Assembly (NCBI GenBank): GCA_023412855.1
Contig: JAEZRJ010000010.1
Coordinates: forward strand, 32,433 to 96,432
Reading direction: 5' to 3'
DNA length: 64,000 nt
DNA from: Bacillota bacterium
GTDB taxonomy: Bacteria; Bacillota; Clostridia; Lachnospirales; Lachnospiraceae
Each line of letters begins with the position of its first letter. Within the stretch, counting starts at the first letter, position 1. Positions 53,050 to 62,012 of the stretch are shown here, piece after piece. Below the pieces are notes generated by a model, which was not told where the DNA came from, ran no database searches, and was given only the letters and a program-made list of their open reading frames with translations. A program made the position numbers and the translations under genes.

Positions 53050-53201
53050 GTTACTGTTCACACAGTAGTTTAACACTTGCTGTTAAGCTATGTAGGAATA
53101 TGATTCAAGAGATGATTTCTGCTTCGCGAAGCGAATTTAAATGCAAAAAGTTTGCATTGCAGAACATCATGCGTTACTGTGAACGGAGTGTGAACAGTAA
53201 C
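53050..53201 (+). repeat. 148-bp TIR element, copy C
   Basis: Perfect 12-bp ends GTTACTGTTCAC and GTGAACAGTAAC. Internal stems are kept, with small changes. It sits between the permease gene and the 612-residue protein gene; the rest of the gap (53202-53244) has only a weak AAGG site. Confidence 0.9.
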
Positions 53202-53244
53202 AAGTAAGGAAAGCATAAACTATGAGAGGAACAAGGTTATAGTA

Positions 53245-55083
53245 ATGAGTGATTTTATTCTGAATATTATACATCGCCCGGAAATGGTTCCGGAATATGC
53301 GGAAAAAGTGACCGGACATGGAAAGGAAGAGGACATCGGAAGAACGTCTCTTTTGAAGGAATCTTTAGATATTTTTAAATTTCAGCAGGAAACTGCTCAT
53401 AAATACGGATTGAAGACGACAATACATATGACATATGCGTCATTATTCAATAAGGAAGCAGTGGAAATCGCTAAGGAGCACCATGAGAAATACGGAGATG
53501 AAATTGCGCTTTCCCTATTAGGGCTTCCATGCAATGAATTCCGTGAAAAATATAAGACGAAAGATTTTTGCATATGGATGTTTTCTATGGAAGACAAAAA
53601 GTCGATCATAAACGATGTTTTTGAGAAATTCTATAATATATTCGGCTTCTACCCGGAGTCTACCGGCTCCTATTACATGGATGCAGATTTGACCAACTAT
53701 ATCAAAGAACAATATCCCACAGTAAAATGTGCGGTAGCTACCTGTTGGGAAGAAGGCCCGAAGGCATACCATACCTGCAACAACTCGTGGTACACGTTTA
53801 TGGACGGCGGTCCGTGGAACCCGTGGATTCCTTCGAAGCAAAATACCCATGCTCCGGCGGCGAACAAGGAAGAGGACAGCGGTATCGTAGCAATTCCGCA
53901 CTTGTCGAGAGACTTGATCGCCTGCTATGACGGAAACGGCTCCAATTTCGGAACTCATCCGCAAAATGTGCTTCGAGGCATGATTTACGATACGGAGACT
54001 TGGGAATATCCTTATTTATTCAATTTGATCGACCAGTACAGAGATTTGGAGAAATACAATAACGGCTATTCCTATAACATGATGTTCGTAGGCCCCGGCT
54101 GGCTGAATAAAATGGGAAGGTGGGAATCCTCCTATGAGCTGTTAGCCAAGAGCTATGACGACGGAATGGCATATTACGGAAAGCTGAAGGAAGAAGGAAA
54201 GCTGAAAGATATGACGATGGCGGAGTTCGCAGATTATTACCGTCAGAAAAAATCATATACAGAGCCTGAGTGCGCCCTTTGGAGAGATATACTGTATGGT
54301 TCAGACAAGCAGTTGTTCTGGTACTGCGACCCGGATATGAGAGCGTGTATCAATATGGATCAGGGAGGTGCGCTTGTGGATCTGCGCCCTTATGCGGCGA
54401 AGCTGGAGTGGCCGGTGGGTATCGGCACGAAGCATGTAACCGATGCGTCCTATCCCTTCCTCATTCAGGAAAAATACCGGGCAGGTTATTTTACCCACTA
54501 TGCCGGTGAAGGGACAATAAAAAGCGTGAAATTATCTTATCAGGGGGAAGAGGTAGATCTATGCCTGTGCCGGACAAAGGCCCATTACTCTGAGGAGGGC
54601 AAGGTGAGAATTCTGACCCTTGACCCGGTGGATATCGAATTCTATGACCTGACGGTAAAGCTGCAGACAACAATATCCTTCGAGGAGGGCAGCTCAGAAA
54701 TCAGATTCGAGAGAAAGATACTGCATATGAACAAGCCCGATGCGGAAATAGAGCTGAATGAATACATGGTTGCCTGCTACGGAACTACGGAGTATTCGGA
54801 GCCCATGGAGGGGATTACATTAAGCTGTAAGAATGAGGAACGCACGGAAACGATTTCTTATGAATATAAGTGCAGGGAAATAGAGATGCCCGGTGCAACC
54901 TGGGTGCGGGCAGCAGTACCCCAGATCGGGACGGGGGTATCCATGCGCACGGACCGAAAAGAAGCGACGGGATATGTGAAAGAGGGATACGCATTTTCAC
55001 CTATGTTCACGCTGGGATATACGGCGAAATTAAAAGAGAAAGAGGGACTTGTATCATGGCTCAGTCTGGAAAAGGTAAATTAA
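53245..55083 (+). CDS. 612-residue protein of unknown function, NodB-like N-terminal half
   Basis: A cytoplasmic protein with no signal peptide. The first ~300 residues resemble the glycoside hydrolase/deacetylase (NodB) barrel: AHKYGLKTTIHMTY, then FYPESTGSYYMDADLTNYI where deacetylases have their second motif. The usual D-D and H-xxx-H zinc residues are not evident, so the chemistry may differ. Aromatic segments (NNSWYTFMDGGPWNPWIP, MMFVGPGWL) suggest sugar binding. The C-terminal half (about 390-610) looks beta rich. It may belong to a DUF family, which I cannot name with certainty. Its location between importer and galactosidase suggests a role in galactoside handling. Confidence 0.75.
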   Translation: MSDFILNIIHRPEMVPEYAEKVTGHGKEEDIGRTSLLKESLDIFKFQQETAHKYGLKTTIHMTYASLFNKEAVEIAKEHHEKYGDEIALSLLGLPCNEFREKYKTKDFCIWMFSMEDKKSIINDVFEKFYNIFGFYPESTGSYYMDADLTNYIKEQYPTVKCAVATCWEEGPKAYHTCNNSWYTFMDGGPWNPWIPSKQNTHAPAANKEEDSGIVAIPHLSRDLIACYDGNGSNFGTHPQNVLRGMIYDTETWEYPYLFNLIDQYRDLEKYNNGYSYNMMFVGPGWLNKMGRWESSYELLAKSYDDGMAYYGKLKEEGKLKDMTMAEFADYYRQKKSYTEPECALWRDILYGSDKQLFWYCDPDMRACINMDQGGALVDLRPYAAKLEWPVGIGTKHVTDASYPFLIQEKYRAGYFTHYAGEGTIKSVKLSYQGEEVDLCLCRTKAHYSEEGKVRILTLDPVDIEFYDLTVKLQTTISFEEGSSEIRFERKILHMNKPDAEIELNEYMVACYGTTEYSEPMEGITLSCKNEERTETISYEYKCREIEMPGATWVRAAVPQIGTGVSMRTDRKEATGYVKEGYAFSPMFTLGYTAKLKEKEGLVSWLSLEKVN

Positions 55084-55271
55084 ATTACAGATGTCCTTCC
55101 TGCTTTATGAGGGACTTGGATCTGGATATGTTTTATGATAAAGACAAAAAAGAATATTATTGCATCAGATGCCAGTATGTGGGAACGGAAGAAGATGTGC
55201 TCGAGAAAAACCAGATGGCAAGGTTCCGCTATAAGGATATGGGAAAGAGATTTACAAATTTTGAGCTTTAA
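55056..55271 (+). CDS. Small zinc-ribbon protein in the galactan operon
   Basis: A 71-residue protein with two CxxC pairs (CPSC at about 14-17, CIRC near 38-41), a typical zinc ribbon. It overlaps the last 28 bp of the 612-residue gene in another frame. AGAGGG lies 8 bp before ATG 55056. Longer upstream frames only shadow the previous gene. The family is unknown to me. It might bind nucleic acid or serve as an accessory protein; its tight overlap implies cotranslation with the unknown protein. Confidence 0.75.
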   Translation: MAQSGKGKLNYRCPSCFMRDLDLDMFYDKDKKEYYCIRCQYVGTEEDVLEKNQMARFRYKDMGKRFTNFEL

Positions 55272-55299
55272 ATTTTAGATAAAATGCGGAGGTTGTACG

Positions 55300-57309
55300 A
55301 TGGAACTTAAGAATATGCTTCATGGAGGAGACTACAATCCTGAACAGTGGCTGGATTGTCCCGAGATATTAAAAGAGGATATCGAATTGATGAAGAAGGC
55401 CCATGTCAATTGTGTGACCTTAGGAGTATTTTCTTGGGCGGTTTTGGAACCGGAGGAGGGAGTCTTCAATTTCGGGTGGCTGATAGAGATTATTGATAAC
55501 CTGTATAAAAACGGAATTTCCACCATACTCGCTACGCCTACGGGGGCTATGCCTCACTGGATGACGGCAAAGTATCCGGAGATTATGCAGGTGGGAGCAG
55601 ATGGGCGAAGGAATCTTCCGGGAAAAAGACATAATTTCTGTTATACCTCGGCAAAGATGCGGGAAAAGACTAGAATAATCGACGAAAAGCTGGCTAAGGA
55701 GCTGGGGAACCATCCGGCAATCGTGCTTTGGCATATTTCGAATGAGCTGGGCGGCAATTTCGGAGACGGAAGCTGTCACTGTGACGAATGCAATGCGGCC
55801 TTCCGTAAATGGTTAAAGGATAAGTATGGTTCTCTAAAGGAGCTGAACAAGGCATGGTGGACTACCTTCTGGAGCCATATTTATACGGATTGGGAGCAGA
55901 TTCACAGCCCGGTGCCAAACGGAGAAAATCTGCTGCATGGGCTGAATCTGGACTGGAGGCGTTTCGTGACTTATCAGATGACGGATTTCTGTCAGTTGGA
56001 AATCGGTTCCGTCAGGGCGTATTCCAAACTGCCTGTCACAACCAATTTTATGTTTTTCTTCAAGTCCCTGGATTATTACGAGCTGCATAAGTGTATGGAC
56101 GTGGTGTCATGGGATTCTTATCCGTTTTGGCATAAGAGCAGGGACGAGGTACCGGTGGCGGTAAAGACTGCCGCTGTTCACAGTATGATGCGAAGCATGA
56201 AAAAGATGCCTTTTTTGCTTATGGAAAGCACTCCTTCCTGCATTAACTGGCGAGTTTCGAATCCGGTCAAGAGGCCGCAGATGCACATGCTTTCCAGCAT
56301 GCAGGCGGTGGCTCATGGCTCCGACTCGGTACAGTATTTCCAGTGGAGAAAAGGAAGGGGTTCCTTTGAAAAATTCCATGGAGCCGTCCTGGATCATAGA
56401 AATAAGGATAATACGAGAACCTTCCGGGATGTGACGGAGGTGGGAAAGCGGCTGGAAGAGATAGGACAGAAGGTTCTGGTTACTTGCAATAAGCCGAAGG
56501 CTGCCATTGTTTTCGATTGGGAGAACTGGTGGGCGGTAGAAGACGCCACCGGTCCAAGGCTGGATATTGATTATGTGAAAACCTTTCTGACACATTTTCG
56601 GGCCTTTTGGGAAGCGGGCATAGACGTGGATGTAATCAATATGGATTATGATTTAAAGGATTACGAGCTGATAGCCGCACCCCTTAACTATTTATATAAG
56701 AAAGGCTATGCGAAACGGGTGGAGGAATTCGTAAGAAATGGCGGAAGCTACGTGACCACCTATTGGAGCGGCATCGTGAACGGGACGGATCTTTGCTTTA
56801 CGGGAGAACATCCGCTAAAAGAGGTGCTGGGAATCCGTCAGGAAGAAATCGACGCGCCGGGAGAGGAATTTGCGAATTACATCGTTTATCATAATAACAG
56901 TTATTCCACGGAAGGCTTGTGTGAGATAGTTCATGCAGAAGGAGCTCAGGTGCTCTCGGTCTATGAAAAAGAATATTATAAAGGCTATCCTGCGGTGACC
57001 AGGAATGACTTCGGACAGGGTACGGCTTACTATCTGGCTGCGGAGACCTCGCAAGACTTTTTGAACCTTTTCTACAGGGAACGCGGGAAGGAAAGGGGAA
57101 TTGATAATTGGTTATCGGAGACGCTTCCTTATGGTGTAACGGTGTCTGTCAGAAAGGGAGAGCATGATTTGGTATTCCTCCAGAATTTTAATGATGACAA
57201 GGTGACGGTAGAAATTGCCAATCGGTGGAAGGATGCGGATACGGGAGAAGGTGTGGAAGGGAAGATAGAGCTTGTGCCCTTTGAATGCCGGATTTTGATG
57301 AAGGCTTGA
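55300..57309 (+). CDS. Family 42 beta-galactosidase
   Basis: A 669-residue GH42 enzyme. MLHGGDYNPEQW lies at the start of the barrel. The acid/base E149 is in WHISNELGG, the nucleophile E309 in MESTPS. CHCDECNAAF gives the cysteine cluster that binds zinc in GH42. A trimerisation domain (about 390-600) and a small beta domain follow. No signal peptide, so it acts in the cytoplasm on imported galactosides. GCGGAGG precedes the ATG. The GH53 gene follows after 36 bp. Confidence 0.95.
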   Translation: MELKNMLHGGDYNPEQWLDCPEILKEDIELMKKAHVNCVTLGVFSWAVLEPEEGVFNFGWLIEIIDNLYKNGISTILATPTGAMPHWMTAKYPEIMQVGADGRRNLPGKRHNFCYTSAKMREKTRIIDEKLAKELGNHPAIVLWHISNELGGNFGDGSCHCDECNAAFRKWLKDKYGSLKELNKAWWTTFWSHIYTDWEQIHSPVPNGENLLHGLNLDWRRFVTYQMTDFCQLEIGSVRAYSKLPVTTNFMFFFKSLDYYELHKCMDVVSWDSYPFWHKSRDEVPVAVKTAAVHSMMRSMKKMPFLLMESTPSCINWRVSNPVKRPQMHMLSSMQAVAHGSDSVQYFQWRKGRGSFEKFHGAVLDHRNKDNTRTFRDVTEVGKRLEEIGQKVLVTCNKPKAAIVFDWENWWAVEDATGPRLDIDYVKTFLTHFRAFWEAGIDVDVINMDYDLKDYELIAAPLNYLYKKGYAKRVEEFVRNGGSYVTTYWSGIVNGTDLCFTGEHPLKEVLGIRQEEIDAPGEEFANYIVYHNNSYSTEGLCEIVHAEGAQVLSVYEKEYYKGYPAVTRNDFGQGTAYYLAAETSQDFLNLFYRERGKERGIDNWLSETLPYGVTVSVRKGEHDLVFLQNFNDDKVTVEIANRWKDADTGEGVEGKIELVPFECRILMKA

Positions 57310-57345
57310 TGAAAATAGGATGATGACGGAAGGGATGGAATTATA

Positions 57346-58458
57346 ATGAGAGAATTTATACACGGCATGGACATTTCTTCTATGGATGAAGTGGTTCGTC
57401 TCGGAGGGAGATTCTACAATAACGGGATGGAGCAGACGTTAGTCGATGTCCTTAAGTCGTATGGGGTAAATTATATACGGCTTAGGCTTTGGGTCGATCC
57501 TTATTCGGAGGACGGAGTTTCTTACGGTGCAGGAGTAAACGATTTTCCGACAACAGTGAAGATGATAAAAGAAGTGAAGGCAGCAGGACTTAAATATTTG
57601 CTGGATTTTCACTACAGCGATTTCTGGGCCGATCCGGGGAAACAGATAAAACCCAAGGCTTGGAAGGATTACGATGACGAACAGTTGGAGAAGGCAGTAT
57701 TCGAGCATACGGAGGGCACACTGAAACGGCTGAAGGAAAAAGGGCTTTTTCCTGATATGATTCAGGTGGGAAATGAAATTACAAACGGGCTTCTCTGGCC
57801 TAATGGAAAAAAGCCTGCATATGATGAGCTCGCACGTTTTGTAAATGCCGGAATCCGCGGAGTGCGGGCAGTAGATGGCAATGTGCCGGTTATGCTTCAT
57901 TTAGACCATGGGGACGATCATGAGACGTGTCGGGATTGGTTCGATCATTTCATGGAGAGGGGGGAAGAGTTCCAGATAATCGGATTGTCCTATTACCCTG
58001 TATGGAACGGAGCGATGAAAGGGCTTATCGATAATATGAATTTGCTTGCCGGAAGGTATGGAAAGCCTTTGGTCGTTGCGGAGGTTTCCCAGCCCTTTAC
58101 GATGGAGGATTACGCTTCCTATGAAGGGCTTGTGCCGGAGGAAAGAAAAGGTGCGGCGGCGAAGCCGGCGCTTGAGAAGAATCTGGAATATCCTGCAACG
58201 AAGGAAGGGCAGGCCCTTTTCATGAGGAAGTTCATGGAAGAGGTAGCGGCAGTGGAGGATGGCTTGGGAATCGGCTATTTTTACTGGGAACCGGCATGGC
58301 TTCCGGTAAAGGGAAGCGGATGGGCGACGAAGGAATCGCTTGCTTATATGCAGGATCCCGGACCGTGCGGCAATGAGTGGGCGAATCAGGGGTTGTTCGA
58401 TTATGAGGGGAATGCGTTGCCGGCTTTGGAGGTTGTGAGGAGCTTCGGAAGGTCGTGA
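57346..58458 (+). CDS. Family 53 endo-beta-1,4-galactanase, apparently cytoplasmic
   Basis: A 370-residue GH53 TIM barrel. HGMDISSM begins the barrel, then YIRLRLWVDP, LLDFHYSDFWADP, the acid/base E144 in QVGNEITNG and the nucleophile E246 in VAEVSQPF. GH53 enzymes cut beta-1,4-galactan of type I arabinogalactan and are usually secreted; this one has no signal peptide or anchor. It probably shortens imported galacto-oligosaccharides for the GH42. The last codons lie in a 25-bp tandem repeat. Confidence 0.94.
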   Translation: MREFIHGMDISSMDEVVRLGGRFYNNGMEQTLVDVLKSYGVNYIRLRLWVDPYSEDGVSYGAGVNDFPTTVKMIKEVKAAGLKYLLDFHYSDFWADPGKQIKPKAWKDYDDEQLEKAVFEHTEGTLKRLKEKGLFPDMIQVGNEITNGLLWPNGKKPAYDELARFVNAGIRGVRAVDGNVPVMLHLDHGDDHETCRDWFDHFMERGEEFQIIGLSYYPVWNGAMKGLIDNMNLLAGRYGKPLVVAEVSQPFTMEDYASYEGLVPEERKGAAAKPALEKNLEYPATKEGQALFMRKFMEEVAAVEDGLGIGYFYWEPAWLPVKGSGWATKESLAYMQDPGPCGNEWANQGLFDYEGNALPALEVVRSFGRS

Positions 58459-58525
58459 ACGCCTTTCTTTGGGGAGGTTGTGAACGTCTTTCTTCGGGGA
58501 GGCTGTGAATGCCTTTCTTCGGTGG
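58451..58525 (+). repeat. Three tandem 25-bp units at the 3' end of the GH53 gene
   Basis: Units at 58451, 58476 and 58501 share GG(T/C)(C/T)GTGAA(C/T)G(C/T)CTTTCTT. The first contains the GH53 stop codon and the last is the start of the palindromic element's left arm. Confidence 0.8.
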
Positions 58526-58735
58526 ATTAGGTTTCTGTTCCGACGCTTGCGGCTGTATTTTCTAAAGGAAACCGTAAGTGTGTGGAAGGAGGACGGGGCG
58601 GCAGCGATGCACCTCCGTGTGCAGCGCTGCCTAAACGCCGCATCCGTGCGGCGTTTTCCCTGGATGTGGAGGTTCCCTTAAGAAAATTCAATCCGCGCGC
58701 TGACGGAACTGAAACCTAATCCACCGAAGAAAGGC
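58511..58735. repeat. Large palindromic element, copy 3
   Basis: Perfect 25-bp arms (58511-58535 and 58711-58735) differ from those at 29033 by one compensated base pair. Internal hairpins GGCAGCG/CGCTGCC and AACGCCGCA/TGCGGCGTT correspond to those of the 29004 copy but with paired changes. Confidence 0.85.
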
Positions 58736-58828
58736 TCCGGAAGATCGTGAAAAGGGGCGGGAGAATGGCGAGGATATTGGCTTTGCAGTTTGATGTTTAA
58801 GGATGGGTGAGTTTACGAAAAAGTATTG

Positions 58829-58925
58829 GCTCGGACACTGGATGCCTGATGAAAAGGCATTGTGGCCGAGCCGAATGTATTTGTGGAGATGAAGCATATG
58901 CGATATATTCATATGCTTTGTTTGT
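58829..58925 (+). terminator. Two stem-loops downstream of the galactan operon
   Basis: GGCTCGG..CCGAGCC (58829-58873) with a long internal loop, then a perfect 9-bp stem AAGCATATG/CATATGCTT (58892-58918) followed by TGTTTGTT. They probably end the galactan operon. No gene is supported in 58459-59044. Confidence 0.65.
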
Positions 58926-59040
58926 TATGTAGCAAGTGTACCTATTACATAACAAATGGATGTGCAGCTATAGGCTTTGGACAAGACTAAGACTGTGCTG
59001 CTAAAATGCTTTGCCGTGAGAGTATGCGAAGCGAGTTTTT
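58921..59040 (+). repeat. Short intergenic repeat, GTGCAG/GCTGCT family, copy 3
   Basis: It begins with a perfect 11-bp inverted repeat TTTGTTATGTA..TACATAACAAA, then GATGTGCAGC, ACTGTGCTGCT and GAGAGTATGCGAAGCGAG. This is the most complete copy; compare 4341-4465. Confidence 0.6.
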
Positions 59041-59044
59041 ATTC

Positions 59045-60415
59045 CTATTGTGTTCTCACACCGTCTACTGTTTGCTGGATAATGCTGATCATAATATCCT
59101 TGGTTAGCTGGCCGGAGACGTAGCCGAAGATGTTTCCGTCCTTGTCGATCATAAAGGTGGTAGGATATGCGTTTATTCCGTAAGCATAAGCCATCTTGCC
59201 TTCGGTATCCATAGCTACCGGATACTCATAGCCGTTTTCCTCCAGGAAAGCTGCAATTTCTTCTGCAGAGCCTTCCCGGCCTACGTCAGGGGAAGCGATA
59301 CCGAGTATAATAACGTCGCCCGTATTCTCGCCGTAATCTTCATAAAGCTCTTGGATTTCGGGCATTTCTGCGCGGCAGGGAGGACACCAGGTCGCCCAGA
59401 AGTTAAGGAAGACTGTCTTGCCCTTGTAATCAGAGAGGGTATGCACATTGCCATATTGGTCCGTAAGGGTGAAATCGGGAGCAGGGAACGTATCTGTGCC
59501 GGCTTCGCTTTCATCAGTAGTTTCATCAGTAGTATTATTGTCTGCGACGCCTGTGTCGTTGGTGACATTGGTGTCATTATTTTCGCCATCGTTATTTGAA
59601 TCGTCGTTTATACGCGCGGCATCATTGTCTGTATTATTTCCACCATTTTCGTCAGAAGTATTTATACTGCTTTCGGCAGAGGTACCGGTGATACCCGACA
59701 AATAGCTGCTAAAGCCGTTCATCCAGCCGGTAAACATCATGACACCGATAAGAATCATGAGAATACCTCCGATTTTCGTCGTATACTTCACCACCTGCCG
59801 GTGCTTCTTGAAGAAGTCCAATAAAGAGCCGGTGAAAATACCTACGCCCATAAACGGGAGGACAAAGCCCAGCGTGTACACTCCGATTAAGAGAAAGCCT
59901 GTAGCTGCCGACGCAGCCGATGCCGACATGATCAGCACGCTGGCAAGAGCAGGGCCGACGCAGGGCGTCCATGCAAAGCTGAAGGTAAATCCCATAATGA
60001 GGGCGGTGAAGGGATTCATGGCGAGGCTGTCCGGTTGGAAATGAAAGCGCCTCTCTTTTCCCATTGCGGGATTACCGAAGAAACCGAGCTGGGAAAGCCC
60101 GAAGAGGACTACGATAATGCCGCCGATCCGGGTAAACCATGTCTGGTAATCGTGGAAAAAACGTCCGATAGTCGTGAAGCCCAGCCCTAATAAGAAGAAG
60201 GAAAAGCTGATTCCGATTACGAAGAATAAGGTGTTGAGCATTACTTTGCTCTGTTTATAGCGGATATTGCCGTCTTCATCCGTAGTCTTAGCGCCGCCGG
60301 ATAAATAGCCGATATAAAGCGGGATGAGCGGCAGAACACAGGGGGAGAAGAAGCTGATTAATCCTTGGATAAATACAGTAGCCGCGGGGATGCTTGTTTC
60401 AATTGATAAGTTCAT
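59045..60415 (-). CDS. CcdA-type membrane protein fused to a TlpA/thioredoxin-like domain
   Basis: A 456-residue fusion. Residues 1-240 are a six-helix CcdA/DsbD-type transporter of reducing power with paired Cys 26 (FFSPCVLP) and Cys 152 (AWTPCVGP). Residues about 245-308 are a linker very rich in Asn, Asp and Thr. Residues about 310-456 are an extracellular TlpA-like thioredoxin with WCPPC (Cys 344 and 347). Electrons from cytoplasmic thioredoxin would pass through the membrane to the tethered domain to reduce exported disulfides. An Rrf2 gene lies upstream on the same strand. Confidence 0.93.
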   Translation of the reverse strand: MNLSIETSIPAATVFIQGLISFFSPCVLPLIPLYIGYLSGGAKTTDEDGNIRYKQSKVMLNTLFFVIGISFSFFLLGLGFTTIGRFFHDYQTWFTRIGGIIVVLFGLSQLGFFGNPAMGKERRFHFQPDSLAMNPFTALIMGFTFSFAWTPCVGPALASVLIMSASAASAATGFLLIGVYTLGFVLPFMGVGIFTGSLLDFFKKHRQVVKYTTKIGGILMILIGVMMFTGWMNGFSSYLSGITGTSAESSINTSDENGGNNTDNDAARINDDSNNDGENNDTNVTNDTGVADNNTTDETTDESEAGTDTFPAPDFTLTDQYGNVHTLSDYKGKTVFLNFWATWCPPCRAEMPEIQELYEDYGENTGDVIILGIASPDVGREGSAEEIAAFLEENGYEYPVAMDTEGKMAYAYGINAYPTTFMIDKDGNIFGYVSGQLTKDIMISIIQQTVDGVRTQ

Positions 60416-60441
60416 GTATTACCTCCGTTTGCTGTAATAGT

Positions 60442-60589
60442 GTTGCTGTTCACTCCGTTCTCAGTAACGCATGATTTCTGCAATGCAAAAATTTTGCATG
60501 TAAATTCGCTTTGCGAAGCAGAATCATCTCTTGAATCATATTCTTATACAGCTTAACAGCGAGTGTTAAGCTGCTGTGTGAACAGTAAC
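60442..60589 (-). repeat. 148-bp TIR element, copy D (inverted)
   Basis: It begins GTTGCTGTTCAC (one change) and ends GTGAACAGTAAC. It fills the gap between the Rrf2 gene and the CcdA-TlpA gene, 26 bp from each, on the transcribed strand of both. Confidence 0.9.
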
Positions 60590-60615
60590 GTAATAGTTGC
60601 AATGCAGTTTCTTTT

Positions 60616-61062
60616 TTATTGTTTCGGTTCGCAAGATTTATCGATGGAAAGTGCGCCGAAGATTTCATCGTCTATGTTATTTATGGTTATGCCCCTCAGG
60701 CGCTCCTTGCAAAGGGTGTCCAAGTCTTCATAGATATTATCCAGCACTTGTCCCATGCCGGAGGCAATAAGGCAATCCATGTCAACGTTCCCGCTTTTCC
60801 ACGAGGAGGAGACAAATTTGAAGTCCAAGGCCTCGCTGATTTGATAAAGGGAGATATTCTCCGGGCTTACCTCCAGATGATAGCCGCCGTCCAGCCCTTC
60901 TTTTGTGGAAACGAGTCCGGCATTCTTAAGTTTTACCATAATTTTGCGTATTCTTGCCGGATTAGTGCATACATTTTTGGCAAGCTCTGCACTGGACAGG
61001 GTACAGGCCTTCCGGTTCAAAAAGACGAGGGTATGCACCGCTATACAGAATTCACTGTTCAT
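60616..61062 (-). CDS. Rrf2 family transcriptional regulator
   Basis: A 148-residue protein. The winged HTH reads SSAELAKNVCTNPARIRKIMVKL then GLVSTKEGLDGGYHL, the GxxGGY wing of Rrf2. Only Cys residues at 6, 20, 32, 97 and two others occur and no IscR-like three-Cys cluster is obvious, so an Fe-S site is uncertain. It is transcribed in the same direction as the CcdA-TlpA gene and away from the ABC exporter genes. A spaced AAACTG..CAGTTT inverted repeat lies in its upstream region. Confidence 0.88.
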   Translation of the reverse strand: MNSEFCIAVHTLVFLNRKACTLSSAELAKNVCTNPARIRKIMVKLKNAGLVSTKEGLDGGYHLEVSPENISLYQISEALDFKFVSSSWKSGNVDMDCLIASGMGQVLDNIYEDLDTLCKERLRGITINNIDDEIFGALSIDKSCEPKQ

Positions 61063-61223
61063 GACTTGATCTCCTTACTATAATATTGAAACTGTAAAAA
61101 AAAATATATCATATATACTGTAATTATAATTGTTTCAGTTTGTATGTCAAGTATTATTATTGTTTTTAATATAAGAGTATCCGGCGGGAAGAATAAGGTG
61201 TTACAATAAGGTAAGATTTTCTG

Positions 61224-61251
61224 TTGACAATAGCCATGATTGGAACATAAT
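61224..61251 (+). promoter_or_regulatory. Promoter of the ABC exporter operon
   Basis: TTGACA and CATAAT are separated by 16 bp, about 36 bp before the ATG at 61287. Confidence 0.65.
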
Positions 61252-61286
61252 GGTACTTGAAAAGCTCTATATAGGGAGGAAAAAAT

Positions 61287-62012
61287 ATGACAACCTTTGA
61301 AATAATAAACCTCGTGAAAAACTTTGGAAAGTTCACTGCTTTGGACGGTGTGAACATGACCGCGAAGCCGGGAGAGGTTCACGCTTTTCTGGGTCCTAAC
61401 GGTTCCGGAAAAACGACAACGATTCGCTGCCTGCTTGCGATCCTCAAGGCCACATCGGGAACGGTGACGCTGTTCGGGCAGGATGCGTGGAAAAATGCAG
61501 TGGAGTTACATAAGAAAATTGCCTTTGTGCCCGGAGATGTGAACCTTTGGCCGAATTTAACGGGCGGCGAGGTCATAGATTTGTTCTTGTCGATGCGCCG
61601 GGCCGGGCAGCCGGATAAAGTACGGTTAGAGCGCCTCAAGGAACAGTTCGAATTGGATCCTGGCAAAAAATGCCGTACTTATTCCAAGGGTAACCGCCAG
61701 AAGGTAGCTCTTATCGCAGCCCTCGCCTCCGATGCGGAGCTGTTTGTTCTCGATGAGCCCACCAGCGGTTTGGATCCCCTTATGGAAAAGGTGTTTCAAG
61801 ACCGTATAGGTGAACTTAAGAAGGAGGGAAGAACGGTGCTGCTGTCCAGCCATATTATGAGCGAGGTCGAGAAGCTGGCGGATACGGTGAGCATTATCCG
61901 CGAAGGGAAAATCGTGGTGGGCGGTTCTATGTCTCAAATTGCAGAAAAGGCAGGAGGAAAGACGTTGGAGGAATTCTTTTTCAGCGAATACGAAGGGGGG
62001 AGAGGACTATGA
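61287..62012 (+). CDS. ABC transporter ATP-binding protein
   Basis: A 241-residue ATPase. Walker A is GPNGSGKTT, the signature is YSKGNRQK (a variant of LSGGQ, common in ABC-2 exporters of the drug-resistance type), Walker B is [13 protein letters not shown], and the H-loop is [18 protein letters not shown] precedes the ATG. It is coupled to the permease gene by ATGA. The substrate could be an antibiotic or lipid. Confidence 0.93.
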   Translation: MTTFEIINLVKNFGKFTALDGVNMTAKPGEVHAFLGPNGSGKTTTIRCLLAILKATSGTVTLFGQDAWKNAVELHKKIAFVPGDVNLWPNLTGGEVIDLFLSMRRAGQPDKVRLERLKEQFELDPGKKCRTYSKGNRQKVALIAALASDAELFVLDEPTSGLDPLMEKVFQDRIGELKKEGRTVLLSSHIMSEVEKLADTVSIIREGKIVVGGSMSQIAEKAGGKTLEEFFFSEYEGGRGL

